Source: Planctomycetota bacterium
Lineage (GTDB): Bacteria; Planctomycetota; JAJSAM01; JAJVHW01
Direction: 5' to 3'
DNA: 36,280 bases
Assembly: GCA_021414065.1 (NCBI GenBank)
Contig: JAIOPE010000005.1
Span: forward strand, 1-36,280
Shown here: positions 1 to 7,308 of the stretch, in pieces
Layout: each line of letters starts with the position of its first letter
Numbering within the stretch: the first letter of the stretch is position 1
The notes under the pieces: model-generated
Told to the model about the DNA's origin: nothing
Database searches by the model: none
The model's input: the letters and a program-made list of their open reading frames with translations, nothing else
Position numbers and translations under genes: made by a program

Positions 1-2009
1 AACGCGGCGAGATGGCGGCCGGTCGCGATCAGCGCGTCGCGATAGGCGTCGGCCACGCGCGCGGTCTCCGTCTCAAGGTGACGCACGAGGGAGTCCACTG
101 CGTCCAGGGTGCCGACGACGGCGAGCGCGTCGGCGGCCGCGACTCGCACCTGCCACGCCTCGTGGTCGAGACACTTCGCGAGCGGCGCGACGCAGATCGG
201 GTTCGCGTCTTTGCCCATCGACCGCAGCGCGTCGCACGCAGCGATGCGGAGCTTCGCGTCGCCGCCTGAGAGCGCCTCGCGCATCGCGGCCTGCGCGTCG
301 AAGTCCTTGATCGCGGCGGCAGCGAGGAACGCCTCGGCGCGGACGAACCAACTCGGGTCAGCGAGCGCCGCGTGGACGACGGCGCGGGACTCCGTCACGC
401 GCAACAGTCGAATGACGCGCAGCGACGTCGCCCGCACCTTCGCGTCGGCGTGGATCGCGCCGTAACGCCAGAGCGGCTCGCGGGGCTCGGCGTCTTTGAT
501 GCGGGACAGGACGAGCACGGCGGTCTCGCGGACGAGGTCGCCGTCGCGGGCGCACAGATCGAGCAGTTCCTTGACGATGGCAACGTCCTTCGGCACGCCG
601 ACGGCGCGAATGCGCGCGGCGACCTTCTCGGGGTCCTTCTCCGCGGCGAGCGGAGCCGACGACTCGGCGACGTCGGTGCCGTCCTTCAACGTGCGGCGGA
701 GTCCGGCGAGGCGTTCCTGGAAGCGCGTCTGGAACTCGTCGGGCGTCCATCCGAGCGTCTTCTTGAACGCGGCGTGGACTTCGGTGCCGCGGCGGAGTTC
801 GCCGAGGAGCGCCGCCCACTCCTTCGGCGCGTCCTTCATCGCTACGTCGAACCAGCCCCAGATCTGCTTGAAGTCGGGCGCCGTGAGCTTCGCGAGCGTC
901 GTCGCGGCGAGGATCTCCTCGATCGGACGGAAGCCGTGCTTCTTCGCGGTGTCGGCGACCTCCTTCGCCCAGTGCTTCCCGCTCGCGGTGACGACGTTGT
1001 CCTCGCCCTCAAGCCAGTACACCTCGTTCGCGAGGGCCGTCGGCGACTTGCCGACCCAGAATCCGATGCCCGCAAACGCCCACGGCGGCGTCGTCCTCAA
1101 CTCGCCGCTCGTCACGATCCACGTCGTGAAGAAGATCTGCGCAATGAACTGACGCAACGCTTCGTGCATCCCGGCGTCGTCTCCGACCCGCTGGAAGGGG
1201 ATGCACACCCCGTTCATGCAGAACCCCTCGGAGATCGCCGACTCCGACGAACTCCCGTACGCCGAATAGACGAATGGCACGCTCGGATTGCGGAAGTAAT
1301 CGCTCCGGATCTTGCGCCCTGTGGACTCGCGCTCGGGGACGAACACGCCGACCTGCCCCGAGATCCCGGGCATTCCGAATGCCGACTCGAAGTCGCGCCG
1401 CGCTTGCTCGGCTCGCATGACGAGGACGTGCGCGTACTCGTGTCCGGAGAGGACGCGCTCACCGTCGTGCGGCGTGATGACCTTCACGGAACGAATGTCG
1501 GTGACGACGTAGAAGTGCCGCCCGACGACGACGATCGGCTCCGACTTGTCCCAGTGGCGCTTCTCGACTGCCAGTCGCTCCGCGACGAGCTTCTCGGCGT
1601 CCTTCCGCCACGGTCCGGGGCCCTTGTCGTCGCCGCACTTCGGGCAGCGGGCCGGGAACGGCTCCTTGCAGCACTCGGTGTCGGCGAGGCACTCGCTGCA
1701 CGAGAGCTGCCAGCTCGCGGCGTGCCGTTTCAGAAAGCAGGGCATCCCGCGCCTGTCCCAGCATCTCCGGTTCCAGCCGTCGGGGGCGGTGTCGCCGGCG
1801 TGCTGGTGGTCGTCGGAACAGAGCGGGCAGAAGCACGGGTCCGGTGCCGAGACGGGCGCGCGGAGGAAGTGGTAGCACGCGTTCCCGTTGACGCAGCGGT
1901 CGGCGGCGGGCTTCGCGGTGTCGTCGTCGGCGTGCGCGGGGCCCGTGACGAGCGCCAGGGCGGCGAGCATCAAGAGCGCGACGGCGCGGACGATCGTGGA
2001 GACGGTCAT
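1..2009 (-). CDS. Secreted Cys-rich, HEAT-repeat protein with degenerate peptidase-like middle (partial, runs off left edge)
   Basis: An uninterrupted minus-strand frame runs from ATG at 2009 to the window edge (669 codons, no stop), so the C-terminus is missing. No in-frame start lies closely upstream. Residues 1-27 are a signal peptide (hydrophobic core, then AHA-DD). Residues 39-125 hold 13 cysteines, including three CxxC pairs (61/64, 104/107, 122/125), suggesting zinc-ribbon or disulfide modules. Residues about 160-440 resemble the layout of secreted gluzincin-like (peptidase MA/DUF1570) proteins. At the position where HExxH would be expected there is HEALR (282-286), followed by PPW (308-310) without the usual downstream glutamate, so this part is probably not catalytic. 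An HEYAH at 190-194 sits in what looks like an earlier helix. From about residue 460 onward there are repeated helical pairs of HEAT type (for example around 500-660). Export is likely; function unknown. Secretion and HEAT repeats are fairly sure, the peptidase kinship is tentative. Confidence 0.85.
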   Translation of the reverse strand, partial: MTVSTIVRAVALLMLAALALVTGPAHADDDTAKPAADRCVNGNACYHFLRAPVSAPDPCFCPLCSDDHQHAGDTAPDGWNRRCWDRRGMPCFLKRHAASWQLSCSECLADTECCKEPFPARCPKCGDDKGPGPWRKDAEKLVAERLAVEKRHWDKSEPIVVVGRHFYVVTDIRSVKVITPHDGERVLSGHEYAHVLVMRAEQARRDFESAFGMPGISGQVGVFVPERESTGRKIRSDYFRNPSVPFVYSAYGSSSESAISEGFCMNGVCIPFQRVGDDAGMHEALRQFIAQIFFTTWIVTSGELRTTPPWAFAGIGFWVGKSPTALANEVYWLEGEDNVVTASGKHWAKEVADTAKKHGFRPIEEILAATTLAKLTAPDFKQIWGWFDVAMKDAPKEWAALLGELRRGTEVHAAFKKTLGWTPDEFQTRFQERLAGLRRTLKDGTDVAESSAPLAAEKDPEKVAARIRAVGVPKDVAIVKELLDLCARDGDLVRETAVLVLSRIKDAEPREPLWRYGAIHADAKVRATSLRVIRLLRVTESRAVVHAALADPSWFVRAEAFLAAAAIKDFDAQAAMREALSGGDAKLRIAACDALRSMGKDANPICVAPLAKCLDHEAWQVRVAAADALAVVGTLDAVDSLVRHLETETARVADAYRDALIATGRHLAA

Positions 2010-2114
2010 GCGTTCGGGGCGGACGGGCGGGCTCCTTCGCCGCGTCGCTCGAACATCGAGCCCGCGTCGCGAGTAAGTTCGTCCATCAACAGCGTCCACG
2101 CGAGTCTACCCGCC

Positions 2115-3311
2115 ATGACGGCCGACATCCGCCGCCCCCGCCTCGCTTACGGCACGAACGTCGCACCGCAGGAGGACCTCGCGGGGCTCGTCGCGGCGCT
2201 CGGTGGGCTGTGGGCCGATGTGCGACGGCGGGCCGCGCCGGACGGCGTGCTCGGTCTCGGGCTCTGGCTCCCAGAACCCGCCGCGCGGGCCCTCTCGGGC
2301 GACGCCGGGGCGATGCGGGAAGTCCGGGCCGCGCTGGCGGCGAACGGGCTCGAACTCGTCACCGTGAATGCGTTCCCGCAGCGCGCGTTCCACGCGCCGA
2401 TCGTGAAGGAAGCCGTCTATCGCCCCGATTGGACGGACCCCGCGCGGTTCGGGTACACGGCGTCGGTCGCGCGAGCGATCGCGGGAATCGTCGCGCCCGG
2501 GTCCGATGTGACGATCTCGACCTTGCCGATCGGGTATCCGAAGCTCGCGATCGATGCGTGGCTGCGCGCAGCGGGACTGCTGTTCGCCGCGGTGCTCGAC
2601 CTGCATCGACTGCGCGAAGCGACGGGCACGACGATCCGTCTCGCGATCGAGCCGGAGCCGTGCTGCGCCGTCGAGACGACCGCCGAGGCGATCGTCTTCT
2701 TCACGTCGGCGGTGCAGCCGTATCTCGCGACCGTGGCCCGCACCGTCGGGATGACGGAATCAGCCGCAGCGGAGATCGTCGCGCGGCACCTCGGCGTTTG
2801 CCTCGACCTGTGCCATGCGTGCGTCGAACACGAGGAACCGATTGCGTCGCTGCGGCGCCTGCGCGCGGCCGGCGTGCCGGTTCACAAGGTGCAGGTGTCG
2901 GCGGCGGTGGAGGTGCCCGATCCCGAGGACGCGGCCCAGCGCGCGGCGCTCGCGGCGTTCACGGAACCGCGGTGGCTGCACCAGGTCGGCGCGCGCGGAA
3001 CGGACGGCGTGCGCGTCGTCCGCGATCTGCCGGAGGCGCTCGCTGACGCGACGCTCGCGGCGTCGAAACCGTGGCGCGTCCACTTCCACGTTCCGGTCCA
3101 CGCGGAGTCCGTGGGCGGTCTGCCGACGACGCGGCCGGCGGTGGAACGGTTCCTCGACGCGATGGCGGTTACGACGGCGACCGACGACGACCCGCCGGTG
3201 CTCGAGATCGAGACGTACACGTGGAGCGTGGTCCCGGGCGCCGCGGCGGCGGACTTGGCGGCAAACATCGCGGCGGAGATCGCGTGGGTGCGAGGGCGGC
3301 TCGAACGGTGA
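2115..3311 (+). CDS. eboE: EboE-like metabolite traffic protein (TIM-barrel, sugar isomerase-like)
   Basis: 398 residues from ATG at 2115. The N-terminal LAYGTNV pattern, the GLGLWLPEPAARAL stretch, VNAFPQRAFHAPIVKE and then VYRPDW about residue 105 match the layout of EboE proteins. These are xylose-isomerase-like TIM barrels from eboABCDEF clusters, which are linked in cyanobacteria and algae to trafficking of scytonemin precursors. Conserved acidic and His positions typical of such barrels are present (IEPEPCC about residue 180, CLDLCHACVEHEE about 230, HVPVHAES about 330). Unlike typical ebo loci, no eboA, eboC (UbiA-type) or eboD (DHQ synthase-like) gene is adjacent; the neighbours are a divergent secreted protein and a convergent phosphoesterase. 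The biochemical role is unknown even in the family. Family assignment is from remembered motifs, moderately to highly confident. Confidence 0.75.
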   Translation: MTADIRRPRLAYGTNVAPQEDLAGLVAALGGLWADVRRRAAPDGVLGLGLWLPEPAARALSGDAGAMREVRAALAANGLELVTVNAFPQRAFHAPIVKEAVYRPDWTDPARFGYTASVARAIAGIVAPGSDVTISTLPIGYPKLAIDAWLRAAGLLFAAVLDLHRLREATGTTIRLAIEPEPCCAVETTAEAIVFFTSAVQPYLATVARTVGMTESAAAEIVARHLGVCLDLCHACVEHEEPIASLRRLRAAGVPVHKVQVSAAVEVPDPEDAAQRAALAAFTEPRWLHQVGARGTDGVRVVRDLPEALADATLAASKPWRVHFHVPVHAESVGGLPTTRPAVERFLDAMAVTTATDDDPPVLEIETYTWSVVPGAAAADLAANIAAEIAWVRGRLER

Positions 3312-3313
3312 AT

Positions 3314-3537
3314 GCGGTTCGTTCGGAGTGCGCTCCTCACCGTCAGACGCGTGCGGTTCGTTCGGAGTACCGCCTTCAGGCGGTCGTCGCTCGGGTCACC
3401 GCGTGTGCCCCGGCGGATGCGCCGCTCGAGTGGCGACGTGGACTGTGCACCAGCGAGCGCGACGTCGCCACGAGATGCCACCTCCGGCTGAAGCCGGTAC
3501 TCCAAACGAACGAACGACGACAAATGAACGAACGACT
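3314..3537. repeat. REP-like nested inverted-repeat element between convergent genes
   Basis: The spacer between two convergent genes is built of repeats. GCGGTTCGTTCGGAGT occurs at 3314-3329 and again at 3353-3368. The second copy continues into the hairpin ACCGCC-TTCA-GGCGGT (3369-3384). On the opposite strand the same module returns: GTTCGTTTGGAGTACCGG followed by a CTTCAG-centred hairpin (stem CCGGCT/AGCCGG at 3484-3497, arm up to about 3513). Between them is a perfect inner inverted repeat, GTGGCGACGT (3430-3439) against ACGTCGCCAC (3462-3471). GAACGAACGAC is also directly repeated near 3508-3537. This is the architecture of a paired REP/BIME or small non-autonomous element. No transposase is present in the window. 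Confidence 0.75.
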
Positions 3538-3546
3538 GTCGCGGCC

Positions 3547-4704
3547 CTACGGTTCCTCGCGCGCCGCGCTCCGCAGGGTGACGAGCGAGACCTCGGGCGG
3601 GCAGAACAGGCGCATCGCAGGTGCCTGTCGGCGCTCCATCCCGGCACCGCGGCTCACGTAGATCGCGTTGCCGTCGATGCGATGCAGACCGCCCGCAGCG
3701 ACCGCGCGTGGAACGCTCGTCAGGGTCATCACGGGACCGAAGCCGGGGATCACGATCTGCCCGCCGTGCGTGTGCCCGGCAACGACCAGGTCCACGCGCG
3801 ACGACGGGTCGAGTTCCAGCACGGCGTCGGGGCGGTGGCAGAGGAGGATGCGCACGTCGGACGCGTCGGCGGCCGCCTTCTCGCCGCGTGCGGGCACCGT
3901 GAGATCGGACAGCACGCGCTGCGTCATCCACGAGATGCCGCCGATCGTGACGTCGCGGTCGCGCACACGGACCTTCACGACTTCGTCGAGGAGTGGACGG
4001 ACCTTCGTGTCGCGCAGCATCGGAATCGTGCGCGCCGCGGAATCCACGTCGCCGATCACGAAGTAGACGCCGCCCGGCGCGTCGAGACGTGCCAGCAGGT
4101 CATGAAGCGCGGCGGACTCGCTCGCCCACTCGTCGTCGTCACCGTGGAAGAGATCGCCGGGGAGGAAGATGATGTCCGGCTTCTGCGCAAGCACCATCTC
4201 GACAGCCGCTCGCTCGTGGTCGCCGATGTGGTTGCCCTGCAGATCAGAGAGCACGGCGATCCGGAGCGGTTCGTGCCCAGCGCGCGCCACGGGCAGATCG
4301 AGGGTCGCGGTCTCGAGGACCAGCCGATTCGGTTCGATGAACGACGTCCACACGCCGAGCGGCGCGGCGAGAGATGCGAGCGCCGCGAGGACCGTCGCAC
4401 CGCGCGTGGGCCTCACACGTCCTGCGGCCCGAAGGACGAGCAACGCGACGCCGATCGCGGGAAGCGCGATCACTGCGCCGAAGTAGACGAGGCGGATGTC
4501 ACCGAACACCGTCACGCCGAGCGGCGAGAGGAAGAAGCACACGGCCACGGTGGCCGCCACGATCGCGACGCCGGAGCGGACGGCGTCCCATGCAGTGACG
4601 CATCCGGCGCCGCGCCGCGCGGCGAGCACCAGTGGGATCGCGCCGACGACGGTGATGACGAGCGCGGCGAGCGCGGAGACGATGTCGAACGTGGCGGTTT
4701 TCAT
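3547..4704 (-). CDS. Membrane-anchored metallophosphoesterase (YkuE/YaeI-like) with altered metal-site residues
   Basis: 385 residues from ATG at 4704; a GTG five codons upstream is possible, but the membrane segments follow the ATG directly. Residues 1-130 carry three or four hydrophobic helices (about 8-28, 44-64, 72-92, 104-122). The calcineurin-like phosphoesterase domain follows (about 146-375). Motifs: LSDLQGNH (152-159, Gln where DxH normally has His), LPGDLFHG (181-188), IGDVD (217-221, in place of GNHD/E), CH at 289-290 and an intact GHTHGGQ (310-316). Loss of the GNHD histidine is known from VPS29/YfcE-type relatives, so activity cannot be read from sequence. YkuE-like enzymes act on envelope lipid or UDP-sugar pyrophosphates; the substrate here is unknown. 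It lies 46 bases downstream of the DUF885 gene, probably in the same transcription unit. Confidence 0.85.
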   Translation of the reverse strand: MKTATFDIVSALAALVITVVGAIPLVLAARRGAGCVTAWDAVRSGVAIVAATVAVCFFLSPLGVTVFGDIRLVYFGAVIALPAIGVALLVLRAAGRVRPTRGATVLAALASLAAPLGVWTSFIEPNRLVLETATLDLPVARAGHEPLRIAVLSDLQGNHIGDHERAAVEMVLAQKPDIIFLPGDLFHGDDDEWASESAALHDLLARLDAPGGVYFVIGDVDSAARTIPMLRDTKVRPLLDEVVKVRVRDRDVTIGGISWMTQRVLSDLTVPARGEKAAADASDVRILLCHRPDAVLELDPSSRVDLVVAGHTHGGQIVIPGFGPVMTLTSVPRAVAAGGLHRIDGNAIYVSRGAGMERRQAPAMRLFCPPEVSLVTLRSAAREEP

Positions 4705-4750
4705 GGGGTACGGGTGCACTCCACAGGGACGGAGGCGAGCGCTCCGACCG

Positions 4751-6565
4751 TCAGTCCGCGAAACGCCACGGTGTCGGGCCGGCGCGCGTCAGTTCCTCGC
4801 CGCGGAGCGAGGCCGCGATCATCCGTACGGGAATGGAGTTCTCGCGCAGCACGGCGTCGTGGAAGTCGCGCTCTGTCATCTTGCCGCCGCCGACGAGTTC
4901 CTTCTGGAGCGCGCGCAGTTGCAGACCGCCGAGCATGTAGGCCGCCTGATAGAGGGGGCCGTAGCCGCCCGAGACGTACCGCCGGACCTCCGCCGTCGCG
5001 CCGTCCTTCTCGTGCCCGACGCGGTCCACCAGGAACTCGATCATCTGGTCGGGCGTCATCTTCCCCAGGTGGAACTTCATCGTGACGACGATCCGCGCGC
5101 AGCGGTGCATGCGCCAGAAGAGCATCCCGATTCGATCCTCGGGGGACTTCGCCCAGCCGAGGTCCCACAGCCGCATCTCCCAGTACAGCGCCCAGCCCTC
5201 GACGAGGAACGGCGTGCGGAAGAGCTCGCGATAGGGACGATTCCGCGCCGCCTGGAAGAGCTGGAGATGGTGGCCGGGGATCAGCTCGTGCGGCGTGACG
5301 ATCCGCGAGAAGTGAACGTTGTTCCCGCGCATCGACTGGAGCTTCCGCGAGTGGTCCATGTCGGACGACGGGAACGCCACCCCCATGCCGTCGCCGGAGT
5401 AGTAGGCGTAGGGCATCGTGCGCTGCTGCGCCTCGGGGATCATGTGGAGCGTCCAGGTGTCGCGGCAGAGCTGCGGCACGGTGACGAGGTCCCGCGAGGT
5501 GACGAACTCGATCGCCTCCTTCGCCTGCGCCGCGACGAGTTCGTCCTGACGACCCGGATCGGACGTCTCCGTCTTCACCTTCGCGAGCGCCTTCTTCCAG
5601 TCGTCGCCGCACCCCATCTCCTGCGCGGCCCGCTTCGCTTCGTCCTCGCACCAGCGGAACTGCTTCTCAGCGATCTCGAGGACCTCGCTCGGCGTGTACG
5701 GGATGAACTCGTGCGCCAACTCCTCGCCGAGCGCCTCCTCGCCGATCGGGTCGCCGACGATCGGGCCGCCCCCGTCGTCCTTTGCGAGAACGACCTTCTC
5801 CCGGAGGAACTTCGCGTAGCCGTCGAGCGCGGCGTCGAGCGCCTCGAAGGGCTTCCTCACCCACCACGCGAACTCGGGCTCGAACCCGTTGCGGTCGTCG
5901 AACCAGGTGCGGAGGACGCCGCGCAGCGCGTCGATGCGCGCGGCCGTGCGGTTCGCCACTGCGGACGACGCGAGGAGGGCGTCCTTGTCGATCTCGTCGG
6001 GCTTCTTGCCGATGCCCCGCTCGACGCGCGCGCGAACGTCTTCCACCGACTTCTTCGCGGCTTCCAGGCGCTCCGCCGCCGCGCGCGGTGCGACCGGTTC
6101 CAGCCGGCGGCGCGACGACTCGAGCGCGGCGAGATCGGTGCCGAACGGCGCGATCACGAGCAACTCCGCGAGTCGCCTCCGGTCGAACGCCGAGGTGACG
6201 CGCCGGTGGCGGATGTGCTCCGCGAGCAGCGTCCGATCGATCTGACCGGGTCTCGGCTGCGCGTCCGCACGTCCGCCCGCGCCAGCGACACCGCCCGCCC
6301 ACTCGCGCGACTGCAACTCCTCTGCGGCCGCGGCGAGGAACGCGTCCTCGCGTCCGCCCCAGGCGTCGGAAAACGGCACGCCGTACGCGCGTTCGAGCGA
6401 CTGCGCGTCCTCGCTGAACGCAGTGACCAGCGCGTCGATGTCGCGCCGGGGCGCGGGTTCGTCGGCCGCGGCGGGCCGGTCCGCGCCGACCGCCAGGACG
6501 CATGCGACCACGCCGGTGCAAACGAGGAATCGAATCGATCGACGCGGCACGGACACCTCGTTCAT
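4751..6565 (-). CDS. Secreted DUF885-family zinc metallopeptidase
   Basis: 604 residues from ATG at 6565, overlapping the upstream transporter stop by ATGA (stop 6562-6564), which fixes the start and implies translational coupling. An N-terminal signal or anchor spans about residues 10-35 (hydrophobic core, then PAAAD). The zinc-peptidase signature of DUF885 is HELIPGHHLQ at 426-435, followed by the downstream glutamate motif VEGWALY at 455-461. The whole protein has the usual length (550-620). DUF885 proteins are mostly exported, helical gluzincin-like enzymes of poorly defined substrate; aminopeptidase or dipeptidase activity has been proposed for some. Coupling to a LysE-type exporter may indicate handling of amino acids or peptides, which is inference only. 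Confidence 0.9.
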   Translation of the reverse strand: MNEVSVPRRSIRFLVCTGVVACVLAVGADRPAAADEPAPRRDIDALVTAFSEDAQSLERAYGVPFSDAWGGREDAFLAAAAEELQSREWAGGVAGAGGRADAQPRPGQIDRTLLAEHIRHRRVTSAFDRRRLAELLVIAPFGTDLAALESSRRRLEPVAPRAAAERLEAAKKSVEDVRARVERGIGKKPDEIDKDALLASSAVANRTAARIDALRGVLRTWFDDRNGFEPEFAWWVRKPFEALDAALDGYAKFLREKVVLAKDDGGGPIVGDPIGEEALGEELAHEFIPYTPSEVLEIAEKQFRWCEDEAKRAAQEMGCGDDWKKALAKVKTETSDPGRQDELVAAQAKEAIEFVTSRDLVTVPQLCRDTWTLHMIPEAQQRTMPYAYYSGDGMGVAFPSSDMDHSRKLQSMRGNNVHFSRIVTPHELIPGHHLQLFQAARNRPYRELFRTPFLVEGWALYWEMRLWDLGWAKSPEDRIGMLFWRMHRCARIVVTMKFHLGKMTPDQMIEFLVDRVGHEKDGATAEVRRYVSGGYGPLYQAAYMLGGLQLRALQKELVGGGKMTERDFHDAVLRENSIPVRMIAASLRGEELTRAGPTPWRFAD

Positions 6566-7257
6566 GCGTGGGACGCGATCAGGCCCTTCCACAGCGCGAA
6601 TGCGGCGCCGACGAACATCAGCCCGGCGCAGACGAACTCGAGGACGCGCATCCAGCTCCTCGCGTGCGCGCGGAACCGGTAGACCACGCCGCAGAGCGCG
6701 AGCCACCACGCTGCGGCGCCGGCCGCGACGCCGCCGATGACCACGACGGGGCCGAACTGCATCTCCTCGGCGCCCTGGCCGAGCTTCAACTGCGTGAAGA
6801 AGAGGATGAACGAAGGGATCGTGGCGGGAGTCATCAGCGTGAGGGCGAACGTGCCGACGGTGACGCCGATGATCCCGGGCCCCTTCTTCGTCTCGGGCGC
6901 TGCTTCGTCGAAGACCTGCCCGTGGAGGGCGCGGCGGAAGTACTTCACGCCGAGAAGAACGAGCACGAGCGCCGCGACGACCGCGATGACCTGGTCCCAG
7001 GGATGTCCGAACCCGTGGAACTGCGACGCGGGCAGCATCGCGAACGCGCCGAGCGTGACGTCGGCGAGGAGTGCGCCGAGCGCGGTGGAGAGTCCGGCGA
7101 CGAGTCCGTCGCGCGCGGTCCGCCGCACCGCAAGCCCGCCGACGGGTCCGGGAGGTGCCGTGATCGCGAGGCCGACCCACGTGCCCTTGAAGAAGAGAAG
7201 CCACCCCTCGTACGAGATGGGGCTCTGCTGGGCGAGCAGGTTCGAGATTCCGGGCAC
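6562..7257 (-). CDS. LysE/RhtB-family amino-acid exporter-like membrane protein
   Basis: 231 residues from GTG at 7257; no internal ATG lies early enough to keep the first helix, so GTG is chosen. Six hydrophobic segments are visible (about 20-42, 50-75, 83-103, 128-155, 165-192, 205-227). The N-terminal GxxxGLAITAPPGPVGGLAVRR region fits the PGP-containing first helix of the LysE/RhtB family, which exports amino acids or derivatives across the inner membrane. The gene ends inside the start of the DUF885 peptidase gene (ATGA), so the two are very likely co-translated. It begins 51 bases downstream of the stop of the large secreted protein gene, so it could be co-transcribed with it. Confidence 0.85.
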   Translation of the reverse strand: MPGISNLLAQQSPISYEGWLLFFKGTWVGLAITAPPGPVGGLAVRRTARDGLVAGLSTALGALLADVTLGAFAMLPASQFHGFGHPWDQVIAVVAALVLVLLGVKYFRRALHGQVFDEAAPETKKGPGIIGVTVGTFALTLMTPATIPSFILFFTQLKLGQGAEEMQFGPVVVIGGVAAGAAAWWLALCGVVYRFRAHARSWMRVLEFVCAGLMFVGAAFALWKGLIASHA

Positions 7258-7308
7258 GCGTCGAATGCTACGCGACGTCGCGCCCGGCGGTGCGGATGCG
7301 CTGCAGGA

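Noticed and set aside
190..1440. HEYAH in the left-edge protein as an active zinc site
   Set aside because: It lies in the region expected to be an early helix of the fold, without a suitable third ligand nearby; the position expected for HExxH holds HEALR. Kept only as an open point.
372..2114. Long plus-strand open frame upstream of and continuous with the eboE-like gene
   Set aside because: Its sequence is Arg/Val/Asp-rich and low in complexity; the minus strand there encodes a protein with signal peptide, cysteine pairs and HEAT repeats. The eboE similarity begins exactly at the ATG at 2115.
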